The notes beneath the pieces were generated by a model, which was given only the letters and a program-made list of their open reading frames with translations, ran no database searches and was not told the DNA's origin. The position numbers and the translations under genes are program-made. 8,663 nt of DNA from an uncultured Clostridium sp. (GTDB lineage Bacteria; Bacillota; Clostridia; Clostridiales; Clostridiaceae), in assembly GCA_934755305.1 (NCBI GenBank), contig CAKVLD010000094.1:1-8663 (forward strand). Reading direction: 5' to 3'. Numbering within the stretch: the stretch's first letter is position 1; each line of letters starts with the position of its first letter. Positions 1-8,300 of the stretch are shown here, one piece after another.

Positions 1-113
1 AAAGATTTATGAGAGAAAAATAAAAGGTATAAGAAAAAAAGATTTATGAGAGAAAAATAAAAGGGTATAAGAAAAAAAGATTTATGAGAGAAAAATAAAT
101 AGGTATAATAAAA
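1..113. repeat. Three tandem copies of a 37-38 bp AT-rich repeat
   Basis: Copies begin at about 1, 38 and 76. Each opens with AAAGATTTATGAGAGAAAAA and continues with TAAA, then GGTATAA and an A-run. Copy 2 has one extra G (AGGGTATAA), giving spacings of 37 and 38 bp. Copy 3 diverges slightly (AAATAGGTATAATA). The array may extend left of the window. The copies abut without unique spacers, so this is not a CRISPR. Since 37 is not a multiple of three and each copy contains ATG AGA GAA AAA TAA, it does not maintain a reading frame. Its role is unknown; it looks like a simple minisatellite. Confidence 0.85.
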
Positions 114-388
114 AATTATAAGAATAGGGCATAAAATTTTATCAAATAATATCATTTTATAAAAGTGGGGGCTTTTGTGAATTCGAATTAGGTATTTTAA
201 AATGAATATGATAGGAAAAATATTCGTAAATAGGATTTATAAAGTTATTGATGATAAAATTATATTAAAAAATGTAGTAACAAAAGGTTACTACATTTTT
301 TTGTTGCCAAAAGTATATTTTTAAAATTACATTAGAAACATTGAATATTTTTAATAATATAAGGAAAGAATTAAAATAACTCTCTCCT
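114..388. other. Non-coding AT-rich stretch with no supported gene
   Basis: I see no convincing coding region here. A plus-strand frame of 40 codons from ATG at 202 to TAA at 322-324 lacks a ribosome binding site and runs through the terminator hairpin at 267-302, so I do not call it. The only other structures are the perfect 10 bp palindrome AATTCGAATT at 180-189 and a short AAAAG/CTTTT hairpin near 161-176 with a G-rich loop. Neither has a recognisable function. Confidence 0.6.
267..302. terminator. Perfect hairpin with flanking A and T runs, probably a bidirectional terminator
   Basis: AATGTAGTAAC (271-281) and GTTACTACATT (287-297) are exact reverse complements around the five-base loop AAAAG. 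The A-run before and T-run after can extend the stem to about 15 bp. T298-302 gives a U-tract for plus-strand transcripts, and the A-run at 267-272 gives one for minus-strand transcripts, so it could stop transcription in both directions. It lies about 300 bp beyond the ancestral stop of LRR gene 1, so it may serve either that array or a gene to the left of the window. Confidence 0.75.
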
Positions 389-478
389 TTAAGAAATTAT
401 ATTATTACTATAAAGATTAAGATAAGTAATACTAGTTAAGCCACTTAAAGGTGTTAAATCTGAAAATTTATTTCCTTT
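389..478 (-). pseudogene. LRR gene remnant, about one 22-residue repeat
   Basis: Read on the minus strand in the frame ending at the TAA at 389-391, this stretch encodes GNKFSDLTPLSGLTSITYLN followed by LYSNNIIS. That is one complete 22-residue internalin-type LRR plus the start of the next, with the same consensus as the large genes to the right. The frame just upstream (481-600) does not look like LRR, and no LRR follows the stop. No start codon or ribosome binding site belongs to it. Because gene 1 has its own conserved C-terminus at 605, this piece is best explained as the relic of another paralogue in the tandem array. Its boundaries are approximate. Confidence 0.7.
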
Positions 479-508
479 TTCACATGAATTGATATTGTGT
501 ATTTTGTG

Positions 509-553
509 AAAAAAGGTAAAAATAGACTGATTATAATTCGTTTTTACCTTTTC
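509..553 (-). terminator. Possible weak terminator hairpin after the ancestral end of LRR gene 1
   Basis: AAAAGGTAAAAA (511-522) is the exact reverse complement of TTTTTACCTTTT (541-552), with an 18-base loop. On the minus strand the second arm ends in a run of six T, as expected of a rho-independent terminator, and it begins about 50 nt past the stop codon at 605-607. The stem is poor in G+C and the loop is long, so it may instead be a protein-binding dyad or a chance AT-rich palindrome. Confidence 0.4.
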
Positions 554-604
554 ATGACTATTCTTTTTTGTAAATTACAATATCATTCTCTTGCTTTGAA
601 AAAA

Positions 605-1042
605 TTAATAAGTTAAGTCGATAAATTTTGGCAGTTTTTTTACAGGTTCTAAGTTTTCTATATTGTTACAAGCTACATTTAAGGTAGTTAGATTAACTAG
701 ATTAGTTAAAGCGCTTACATCACTTATTTGGTTTTTGTATAAATTTAAGTAAGTTAAATTAACTAAGTTATTTAACGGAGATAAATCTTCTATATTATTA
801 AGAGCTAGAGATAAAACATTTAATTTTATTAAATTCTTTAAAGGTGTTAAATTGTATATTTTATTTCCAAAAAGATTTAAATTATCTTTATTAAGGAAGT
901 TAAATTAGATATTGGAGAAAGATCTACTAGAGAGTTTCCTTCTAAATTTAAAGTTGATAATTTTGTACAGTATTGTAGTCCTTCTAAAGAAGTTATATTT
1001 TTGTTATTCAGATTTAAAACAGTCAAGTAGGATAAGTCATTA
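605..1042 (-). pseudogene. Disconnected 3' end of LRR gene 1 (last LRR module, frame-disrupted)
   Basis: This is the continuation of the gene to its right, separated from it by frameshifts. From about 1050 down to 892 the minus strand reads ITSNDLSYLTVLNLNNKNIT and then GLQYCTKLSTLNLEGNSLVD, one frame away from the upstream gene. Below about 886 it returns to the original frame with six-LRR module sequence including GNKIYNLTPLKNLIKLNVLS and NLTYLNLYKNQISDV. It ends KLPKFIDLTY at a TAA stop (605-607). Gene 2 ends almost identically (KLTDLTY), so 605 is the ancestral stop. Removing 1 + 5 inserted bases makes the final module 167 residues, exactly one 22-residue LRR shorter than the 189-residue final module of gene 2. 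No start codon or ribosome binding site precedes this part, so it is probably untranslated. Confidence 0.85.
887..891 (-). other. Five-base insertion (second frameshift) in the 3' part of LRR gene 1
   Basis: The LRR starting GNSLVDLSPISNLTSL spans 71 bases rather than the expected 66. Removing ATAAA (minus strand; plus-strand TTTAT at 887-891, placement good to a few bases) restores a 22-residue repeat, GNSLVDLSPISNLTSLDNLN plus LF. It also rejoins the frame that runs to the stop at 605. With the insertion, the shifted frame meets a stop at 877-879. The exact inserted bases are inferred from repeat periodicity. Confidence 0.7.
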
Positions 1043-4000
1043 CTAGTAATAGTTATAGGTTGAAGGTTTACTTAGGGCTTCTAATAAAGCAGATTTTAAG
1101 TTTTCATCTGGTATAGATATTATTGTGTCTACAAATATAACTTTTTTGCTTACTTTTCCGTTAAAGTTAGCAATAGCCGCACCAATATTTTGACTTTCAC
1201 AAAAATTGAAAGATAATTCTGTATCTGCCTTAATATCTGTCCATTCTATACTATTATTATCTGCATCAAATTTACCTGGATAAGTAATACTTGTGATATT
1301 AGTAATAGCTTTGTTATCAATGTTAACTAAAGGATTAACTAATTTAAAAGTTCTATAAGTATTTTCAGAATCTAAAACTATAGATTGTTCCGATAAATTC
1401 AAGGTAGAAAGTTTTGTTAAAGACTTTAAACTTGAAACATTATATATACAGTTTTTATATAAGTTTAAGTAAGTTAAATTAATAAGTGAAGCTAATGGTG
1501 AAGCGTCTTTAATTTTATTATTTGATAAAGATAAAGTAGTTAATTTACTTAGGTTTTCTAAAGATGTTACATCATTAATATTATTATTAGATAAATTTAA
1601 GAAAGTTAATTTAGTTAAATTACTTAAGTCGCTTAAATCACTAATATTATTATTTTTTAATGTTAAAATATTTAATTTAGATAAGTTTTTTAAAGGAGAT
1701 AAATCAGAAATATTATTGTTTGAAGCGGATAGTTCTACTAAACCAGTACAATATTCTAACCCCTTTAAAGATGAAATATTTAAGTTGTCTAAGTTTAATT
1801 TAGTTAAACTAGCTAAATCATTAGATGTTAATATATCATCTGAAGTTTTGTTAAGAGCAGTTAAAAATGCATTTTTTAAAGTATTATCTTCAATTTTTAC
1901 TTCATTATAATTATAGTTAATATCTTTACTAACACGGCCACTAAATGTTACTTCTAGAGATGATACAGAAATTTTAGTTTCAAAATTAAATGCATATTTG
2001 CCAGAAGTTCTTATATTAAGCCATTTTGCAGTGTTTTCAGAGCTATCAAATATACCTGAATTATTGATGTTTGTAATATTTTTTATTGGCGTTGAATCTA
2101 CATTAATTAAAGGATTTTTAATTAGTACATCTTTTGTAGATATTTCTGAAGGAAGAACTATATCTTGCTCACTTAAGTTTAAACTTGTTAACTTGGTTAA
2201 GTTATTTAATGGTGTAAGGTTAGAAACAGCATTATTATATAGATTTATATAAGTTAAGTTGGTTAAGCTACTTAATGCTACTAAGCTTTCTACGTTATTA
2301 TTTGATAGAGATAATATTGACAATTTCTTTAAGTTACTTAAGGAATCTATATTAGATATATTGTTTCCATAAAGATTTAAAGAAGTTAAGTTAGTTAAGT
2401 TTTTAAGTGGAGTTAAATCACTTATTTTATTATCTTTTAAAGTTAAGTTAGTTAAGTTTATTAAATTTGCTAAAGGCGATATATCCTCAATATTATTACT
2501 TGATAAAGATAAAGTACTTAAGCCAGTAAAATACTTTAAATCTTCTATAGAAGTAATATTTTTATTGTCTAAGTTTAAATTTGAAATAGTAGCTAATTCA
2601 TTGTCAGTAATAGAATCGGTAGAGTTTTTTACAAGAGCAGTATAAGCGGCATCTTTAATAGCTTCATTTTTAAGTGTTACAATATTTCCATTGAAAGTAA
2701 CATTTTTAATAACACGTCCATTAAAATTTGTACTTACTGTTCCTAAAATAACTGGTGATGTAAAGTTAAATGTATATAAACCACTTTTAGTTATATTTGA
2801 CCATTCTATACTATTATCAGTAGTGTTATATTTACCATAGTTATTAACATTGTTTATAGATACAGAATTTGCTCCATCTAAAGCTATTATAGGATTTTTT
2901 ACTGTAACCTTTTTTGTAGCAACTTCATCTGGAAGTATTACATTTTGCTCAGCTACATTAAGAGTAGTAATTTTATTTAAATTTTTTAATGGTGAGATAT
3001 CATATATTCCATTTGAATAAAGGTTTAAATATGTTAATGAAGTTAATTCTTTTAATGCTTTTACATTGTTTATAGTGTTATTTTGTAATGACAACATATT
3101 TAATTTAGTTAATTTACTTAAAACAGTTATATCTTGAATTTTATTATTTGCACCATTTACGAAAGTTAAGTTAGTTAAGTTTTCAAGGGCAGATAAATCA
3201 CTTACTTTATTATTTTTAAATGTTAAGTTAGTTAAGTTTGTTAAAGAACTTAAAGGTGTTAAATTTTCAATATTATTATTAGAGATAGATAATGTTTTTA
3301 AATTACTACAATATTTTAATGGTTCTATATTAGTTATATTTTTATTATCTAAGTTTAAGGAAGTTAAATTAGCTAAATCATTAGTGCTTATATAATCACT
3401 AGATGATTTCTTGAATAAATTTAAAAGATATTCTTTTAAAGCAGAATCAGTTATGTTTACTGCTGTGAAATCAAAAGTAATAGCTTTTGAAACATTTCCA
3501 CTGAAAGTGGCGTTAATTTTACCTAAAGTAATAGATTCTTTAAAATTAAAAGAGTAATTAGCAGACTTAGTTATATTAGGCCAGTTTATGGTATTATTAT
3601 TACTATCAAAATAACCAGAATAGTTTATATCAGTTATAGTTTTTATTGGCGTATTATCAAAGTTTACTAATGGATTAGTAATTACAAGATCTTTAGTAAC
3701 TTTTTCTACAGGAAGAATAATCTTTTGTTCTGATAGGTTAATGCTATTTAAATTTGTTAAAGTAGATAATTGTGACAAATCACATATTTTATTACATGCA
3801 AGATTTAGATAATTTAATGATTTACAGTTAGTTAAATAATGTACATCTGATATGTTGTTATTTGTTATTGATAATGTAGTTAATTTAGTTAAGTTAGCAA
3901 TAGGAGATATATCAGATATAGAGTTATTAGATAAGTTTAAAAAAGTTAGTTTATCTAATTTAGATAATTCTTTTATGTCTGAAATATTATTCGATTTTAA

Positions 4001-5047
4001 AGATAGTGAAGTAAGGTTTGTACAATATTCTAATCCAGAAAGACTAGTAATACTTTTATCATCTGCATTTAATTCAGTTATTGTAGAAAGGTCTTTTGCT
4101 TTTATTTCATAATTTTCATCTTTTCCAAGTTTATTTAAAAGTATTGATTTCAAATTTGAATCAGATATAGCAACCGCTTGAGAATCAATAATTATATTTT
4201 TACTTACGTTTCCTGAAAAAGTAGAGGTAGCCGTACCTATTGATACTTTTTGATTAAATTCAAAAGATATAGTTTTATCAGTTTCTAGGTTGAAAGATAA
4301 TTGGTTTGTATCAGTTTTATAGGTACCATTATTACTAATATTTAATATGTTAGTTACTGGTGAACCATCAACATTTACTAGAATATTATCTAAAATAATA
4401 TTATTAGAAAAATGTTCTTCATCTAGAACTATGTTTTGTCTTGATACATCTAAAGATTTTAATTTTGTTAAGCTATTTAATGGGCTTAAATCTACTATGC
4501 TGTTACTATTAGCATTTAGGTTTTCTAGAGTCTTTAAACCTTTTAGCCATGTGATATCTTTTACTTTATTTCCGTAAATATTTAAATATGATATATTTGA
4601 TAAATTCTTTACATAAGAAATATCAGATATATTATTATTAGATAATGATAATATGCTCAAGTTAACTAAGCCGCTTAATGGAGCAATATTAGTAATATTA
4701 TTATTTTTTAAGGATAATTGAGTTAATTGAGTAAGATTTTTTAAAGGCGAAAGATCATTAATTTTATTATTACTTAATGATAAAAATGATAAATTAGTGC
4801 AGTACTCTAATCCTTTTAAAGAAGATATATCATAGTTATCTGCATTTAAAACTGAGATTTTAGATAGATCTTCTTTTGTTATTTTGTAATCAGATGATTG
4901 ATTTAAAGCTTCTAAAATTGATGCTCTTAAGTTAGTATCTGGAATTAAATCATTAGTAGCAAAAGCAAAAACAGTATTAGTATTAATTAATGTAAAAGTT
5001 AAAAAAATTGACATTATTATTGAAAGTATTCTTTTATTAATTTTCAT
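1043..5047 (-). CDS. Secreted multi-module internalin-like LRR protein, C-terminally truncated by a frameshift
   Basis: The protein has 1334 residues from the ATG at 5047. An adjacent ATG at 5050 lies only 3 nt from AAGGAGG, whereas 5047 has a 6 nt spacing, so I prefer 5047. Residues 1-30 form a signal peptide: KINKR, a hydrophobic core ILSIIMSIFLTFTLI and a likely cut after AFA. Five complete internalin-type heads follow, at about 35-293, 294-531, 532-791, 792-1051 and 1052-1311, and a sixth is cut off. Each head has a short helical cap (IPDxNLK...TxNDL), 22-residue LRRs (NNNISDLSPLxNLTxLxxLx) and a roughly 80-residue Ig-like LRR-adjacent domain. That domain is marked by NPLVN, an xGxFDxxxNxIxW stretch and IGxxxxxFSGxVSK, like the inter-repeat region of Listeria internalins. 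Five modules have six LRRs by length; module 2 has five. No LPXTG, GW, SLH or choline-binding repeats occur. It is probably exported and may bind host or cell-surface ligands, by family analogy only. The truncated product ends in STYNYY. Confidence 0.9.
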   Translation of the reverse strand: MKINKRILSIIMSIFLTFTLINTNTVFAFATNDLIPDTNLRASILEALNQSSDYKITKEDLSKISVLNADNYDISSLKGLEYCTNLSFLSLSNNKINDLSPLKNLTQLTQLSLKNNNITNIAPLSGLVNLSILSLSNNNISDISYVKNLSNISYLNIYGNKVKDITWLKGLKTLENLNANSNSIVDLSPLNSLTKLKSLDVSRQNIVLDEEHFSNNIILDNILVNVDGSPVTNILNISNNGTYKTDTNQLSFNLETDKTISFEFNQKVSIGTATSTFSGNVSKNIIIDSQAVAISDSNLKSILLNKLGKDENYEIKAKDLSTITELNADDKSITSLSGLEYCTNLTSLSLKSNNISDIKELSKLDKLTFLNLSNNSISDISPIANLTKLTTLSITNNNISDVHYLTNCKSLNYLNLACNKICDLSQLSTLTNLNSINLSEQKIILPVEKVTKDLVITNPLVNFDNTPIKTITDINYSGYFDSNNNTINWPNITKSANYSFNFKESITLGKINATFSGNVSKAITFDFTAVNITDSALKEYLLNLFKKSSSDYISTNDLANLTSLNLDNKNITNIEPLKYCSNLKTLSISNNNIENLTPLSSLTNLTNLTFKNNKVSDLSALENLTNLTFVNGANNKIQDITVLSKLTKLNMLSLQNNTINNVKALKELTSLTYLNLYSNGIYDISPLKNLNKITTLNVAEQNVILPDEVATKKVTVKNPIIALDGANSVSINNVNNYGKYNTTDNSIEWSNITKSGLYTFNFTSPVILGTVSTNFNGRVIKNVTFNGNIVTLKNEAIKDAAYTALVKNSTDSITDNELATISNLNLDNKNITSIEDLKYFTGLSTLSLSSNNIEDISPLANLINLTNLTLKDNKISDLTPLKNLTNLTSLNLYGNNISNIDSLSNLKKLSILSLSNNNVESLVALSSLTNLTYINLYNNAVSNLTPLNNLTKLTSLNLSEQDIVLPSEISTKDVLIKNPLINVDSTPIKNITNINNSGIFDSSENTAKWLNIRTSGKYAFNFETKISVSSLEVTFSGRVSKDINYNYNEVKIEDNTLKNAFLTALNKTSDDILTSNDLASLTKLNLDNLNISSLKGLEYCTGLVELSASNNNISDLSPLKNLSKLNILTLKNNNISDLSDLSNLTKLTFLNLSNNNINDVTSLENLSKLTTLSLSNNKIKDASPLASLINLTYLNLYKNCIYNVSSLKSLTKLSTLNLSEQSIVLDSENTYRTFKLVNPLVNIDNKAITNITSITYPGKFDADNNSIEWTDIKADTELSFNFCESQNIGAAIANFNGKVSKKVIFVDTIISIPDENLKSALLEALSKPSTYNYY
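1051..1051 (-). other. Single-base insertion that truncates LRR gene 1
   Basis: On the minus strand the gene reads AAC T ATT ACT AGT AAT GAC. Without the extra T it would encode N-ITSNDL, matching the DNITTNDL and DILTSNDL caps of other modules. With it the frame reads NYY and hits TAG at 1043-1045. The site is not in a homopolymer or short tandem repeat, so slipped-strand phase variation is not suggested. A sequencing error is possible, but the second indel nearby favours real decay. Confidence 0.8.
1115..4945 (-). repeat. Five intragenic internalin-head modules, mostly 780 bp each
   Basis: Module borders, set at the first residue of the cap motif (I/L-x-D/N-x-x-L/I-K), are 4945-4169, 4168-3455, 3454-2675, 2674-1895 and 1894-1115. 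Lengths are 259, 238, 260, 260 and 260 codons, and the sixth cap starts at 1114. The short second module lacks exactly one 22-residue LRR. Four of the five caps lead into a G/PL-x-YC motif at the first LRR; module 4 has YF instead of YC. The residues differ between modules, so these are diverged duplications rather than identical copies. Confidence 0.88.
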
Positions 5048-5053
5048 CATATT

Positions 5054-5060
5054 CCTCCTT
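5054..5060 (-). promoter_or_regulatory. Strong ribosome binding site of LRR gene 1, which decides the start
   Basis: The minus strand reads AAGGAGG AAT ATG ATG. The perfect Shine-Dalgarno sequence is 3 nt from the first ATG (5050-5048) and 6 nt from the second (5047-5045). The second spacing is closer to the usual range, so translation most likely starts at the second ATG. The choice changes the protein by one methionine. Confidence 0.85.
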
Positions 5061-5148
5061 GATATAGATATTATGGAAATTTTATTTTGTATTTAAAAAT
5101 ATTTAATTTATTTTAACAAACCTCCCTTCATTACCCATCAGTATATAT

Positions 5149-5176
5149 TTTATACATAAAAAGCAAGTATTTTCAA
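5149..5176 (-). promoter_or_regulatory. Candidate housekeeping sigma promoter of LRR gene 1
   Basis: On the minus strand TTGAAA (5176-5171) and TATAAA (5154-5149) are separated by 16 bp, close to the sigma-A consensus. Transcription would start near 5142 and leave a leader of about 90 nt before the RBS. Sequence this AT-rich produces such matches by chance, but the position between the terminator of gene 2 and the RBS of gene 1 is right. I see no riboswitch-like structure in the leader. Confidence 0.5.
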
Positions 5177-5300
5177 CAAAAAATATAATTTAAATATTTT
5201 TAAATTTGGTAAAAATCAGAAAAGTAGATTTAAAAGATGGCTTGGGTACTTCTATTACAAAATCTAATTTCTTTGAGATAAGGGTTTATTTTTTTCATAG

Positions 5301-5331
5301 AAAAAGGCGTCACACTTTAAGTGCGACAGCC
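5301..5331 (-). terminator. Rho-independent terminator of LRR gene 2
   Basis: On the minus strand GGC-U-GUC-G-CACUU is followed by a minimal loop, then AAGUG-U-GAC-GCC and UUUUU. The stem has one bulged U and one G-U pair and is the most G+C-rich patch in this part of the window. It begins about 15 nt beyond the TAG stop at 5347-5349. It lies upstream of the candidate promoter of gene 1, so the two LRR genes appear to be transcribed separately. Confidence 0.85.
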
Positions 5332-5346
5332 CCTTAAAATAAATTT

Positions 5347-8300
5347 CTAATAAGTTAAATCAGTTAATTTACTTAATTTCTTAAGAGAAGAAACATCAGT
5401 AACTTCATTTCCTCCTACATTTAAAGATGTTAGGTTAATAAGAGTATCAAGAGAAGAAACATCTTTAATTCTATTCTTATATAAGTTTAAGTAAGTCAAG
5501 TTAGTTAAAGTCCTTAAAGGAGAGACATCTTCTATATAATTAATAGGTAAAGATAAAGATGTTAAACTTGTAACTGTAGACAAAGGGGATAGATTACTTA
5601 TTTTATTGTTATATAAATTTAAAGTAGTTAATTTATGCATATTAGATAATGGACTTAAGTCAGAAATATTATTATTTTTCAAGTTTATGGTAGTTATATT
5701 AGTTAAATTGCGTAAAGGCGTTAAACTTGAAATATTATTATTATTAACAGATAGAGAAACTAAGTTAACACAATATTGCAATCCTTCTAGAGAACTTATA
5801 TTTTTATTATCTAAATTTAAGTTAGTTATAAAAGATAAATCATTAGTAGTAATATTATCATTAGAATTTTTAAAAGATAAAGATAATATTACTTTTTTTA
5901 AGTTTGCATCAGGAATATTAACTATCATATCTTGAAACTTTACTTGTTGAAAAACTGAACCAGTATAATTACAAGTAGATTTACCTAAAGTAATTAATTC
6001 ATTAAAGCTAAAATTTAATTTCATATCTTCTTTTATCTTTGTCCAGATTATTGAATTATTAGTTTTATCAAAAGTACCATTGTTACTTATATTAATTATA
6101 GATGTAACAGGGGTTTTGTTTATATTAACTAATGGATTATTTATAACAAAATCTCTATAACAAGTTTTATCTGGTAAGTTAATTAATTGCTCTGATAAAT
6201 CTAACGTATTCATCTTAGTTAAGTTTTTCAAAGGTGAAATATCACTTATTTTATTGCATCTAAGATTTAGTGTTTCTAAATTAACTAGAGTAGACAAATA
6301 ACTTATATCTTCAATATTAGTATTTGCTAAGTTTAAATATGAAAGGTCAGTTAGGTTATTTAAAGGCTTTAAGCTAGTTAGGTTATTTCCAGATAAAGAT
6401 AGAATAGTTAAGGCTTTTAAATCACTTAAGGAACTTAAATCTGTCATATTATTATTAGCTAAATTTAAATCAACTAATTTATCTAAAAGATATAAAGATG
6501 AAACATCTGAAACAGAGTTATTTTTTAAATTAAGTTTTTTAATTGTAGTTAAATTATTTAAAGGAGATAAATCAGTAATGTTATTTCCTTCTAGGGATAG
6601 AGTGTTTAAATTTTTACAGTATTCTAGTCCAGTAAGAGAAGATATATTTTTGTTATCAAGATTTAAGTAGGTAATAAACTCTAAATCATTAGATGTAATA
6701 TCTTCTTCCTCTTGTTTATTAAATTGTTTAAGTAGTGCAGATTTTAAGTTTTCATCAGGAATATCTATAGGTATATCTTGAAATTTTGCTTTTTTAGTAC
6801 CAATACCACTAAATTCAGCAGTAGCAGCTCCTATAGTTATTTGTTGATTAAAATTAAAGTAAAGATTAGTATCTGCTTTTAGATTATTCCATATAATTGT
6901 ATTATCATATTCATCAAAAGTACCTTTATTACTAATAAAAGTTATAGAGGTTATAAAGGCACCATTGTAGTTTATTAATGGATTAGAAACTATAAGATTT
7001 CTGTAGCATTCCTCTTCTGGTAAGGTAATACTTTGACCTGATAAACTTAAGTCAGTAAGTCTTGTTAAGTTTTTTAATGGAGTAATGTTATAAATACTAT
7101 TTTCTGATATATTTAAACTTGTAAGGTTAGTCAATGAACTTAATTGACTAATTGACTTTAATCCAGTATTATATAAATTTAAATAAGTAAGATTCTTTAA
7201 ATAAGTTAAAGCAGTAATATTACGTAAAGTGTTATTTGCTAAAGATAAAGAATTTAATTTAGTTAAGTATTTTAGTGGATCTAATGTTGTTATTTTATTA
7301 TTATAAAGATTTAAAACCTTTAAGTTTACTAAAGTAGATAAAGAATTAAGCTTTTCTATAGAATTTTCTTTTAAGTTAAGCTCCTCTAAATTAGTTAGTT
7401 TACTAATTGGTGATAAATCTTTAATATTATTATTCTCTAAAGATAAAGACACTAAGTTTGTACAATACTCTAACCCTTTAAGAGAAGTAATATTACAGTT
7501 ATTTAAATTCAAAACAGTTAGAAATTCTAAGTCATTAGTAGTTACATTATCAGTAAGTTTTTTATTTGATTTAGTTAAAATTGCGTCTCTTAGATTTTTA
7601 TCAGGTATATTTACTATTACATCTTTAAAAGTGATAGATTTAGAAACAAGTCCAGAAAAGTTTCCTTTAGCATTACCTATTTGAACTTCTTCGTTAAATT
7701 TAAAACTTAAAATAGCATCATTTTTTAAATTATTCCATTCTATAGAATTAGTAGAGTTATTATAAGTTCCTGAATAGGATATATCAGTAATGTTTGTTAT
7801 AGGAGTATTGTCAACACCAATTATAGGGTTAGATATACTTAAAGTTCTATAGCAGCTTTCATTAGGTAAAATCAATTTTTGTCCACTTAAACTTATACTA
7901 TTTAGTTTTGTTAAGTATTTTAAATTAGTTAAATTAATAATGTTATTATTCATCAAGTTTAATGTAGTCAAATTAATTAAATTACGTATAGGATAAATAT
8001 CACTTATTTCATTATTTGCAAGGTTTAAGTACTCTAGATTAGTTAAATTACTTATAGCTGTTAATGTAGTTATAGAATTATAAGCTAGAGATAATGATAT
8101 TAGATTCCTAAAGTTATTTACAGTTGTAATATCTGTTATTTGGTTATTATAAAGATTTAGGACCTTTAAATTTACTAAGTTACATAAAGGACTTATGTCA
8201 CTAATTTTATTTTCTTTTAAGTTTAAAGATTGTAGTGTAGTTAAGTTACTTAAAGGAGTTAAATCTGAAATATTATTATTAGCTAAAGATAAGTTTACTA

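Noticed and set aside
1..113. CRISPR array.
   Set aside because: The 37-38 bp copies are contiguous with no unique spacers, and no cas genes are visible.
202..324. A 40-codon plus-strand frame starting MNMIGKIFVNRIYKV.
   Set aside because: It has no ribosome binding site, it runs through the terminator hairpin, and its sequence is not recognisable.
1043..1060. Programmed frameshift joining the 1043 frame to the downstream LRR sequence.
   Set aside because: There is no slippery heptamer or stimulatory structure at the junction, and a second indel near 887-891 would still block the shifted frame at 877-879.
1716..4577. Plus-strand open frames of 64-86 codons at 1716-1910, 1998-2252, 3852-4112 and 4347-4577.
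   Set aside because: They lie antisense to LRR-coding sequence, share repeated antisense patterns (such as NLVKL and VQYSNP) that mirror the LRR consensus, and lack ribosome binding sites.
5051..5142. A riboswitch or leader peptide in the 5' leader of gene 1. A short frame, ATG AAG GGA GGT TTG TTA AAA TAA, is present.
   Set aside because: The leader is short and AT-rich with no conserved riboswitch core. The seven-codon frame has no ribosome binding site and no codon bias suggesting attenuation.
7969..7971. TTG as the start codon of the right-hand LRR gene, giving an 874-residue protein.
   Set aside because: The same frame stays open to the window edge and encodes LRRs and an Ig-like domain in exact 282-residue register. 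The TTG falls inside an LRR (NLINL-TTLNL) with no ribosome binding site.
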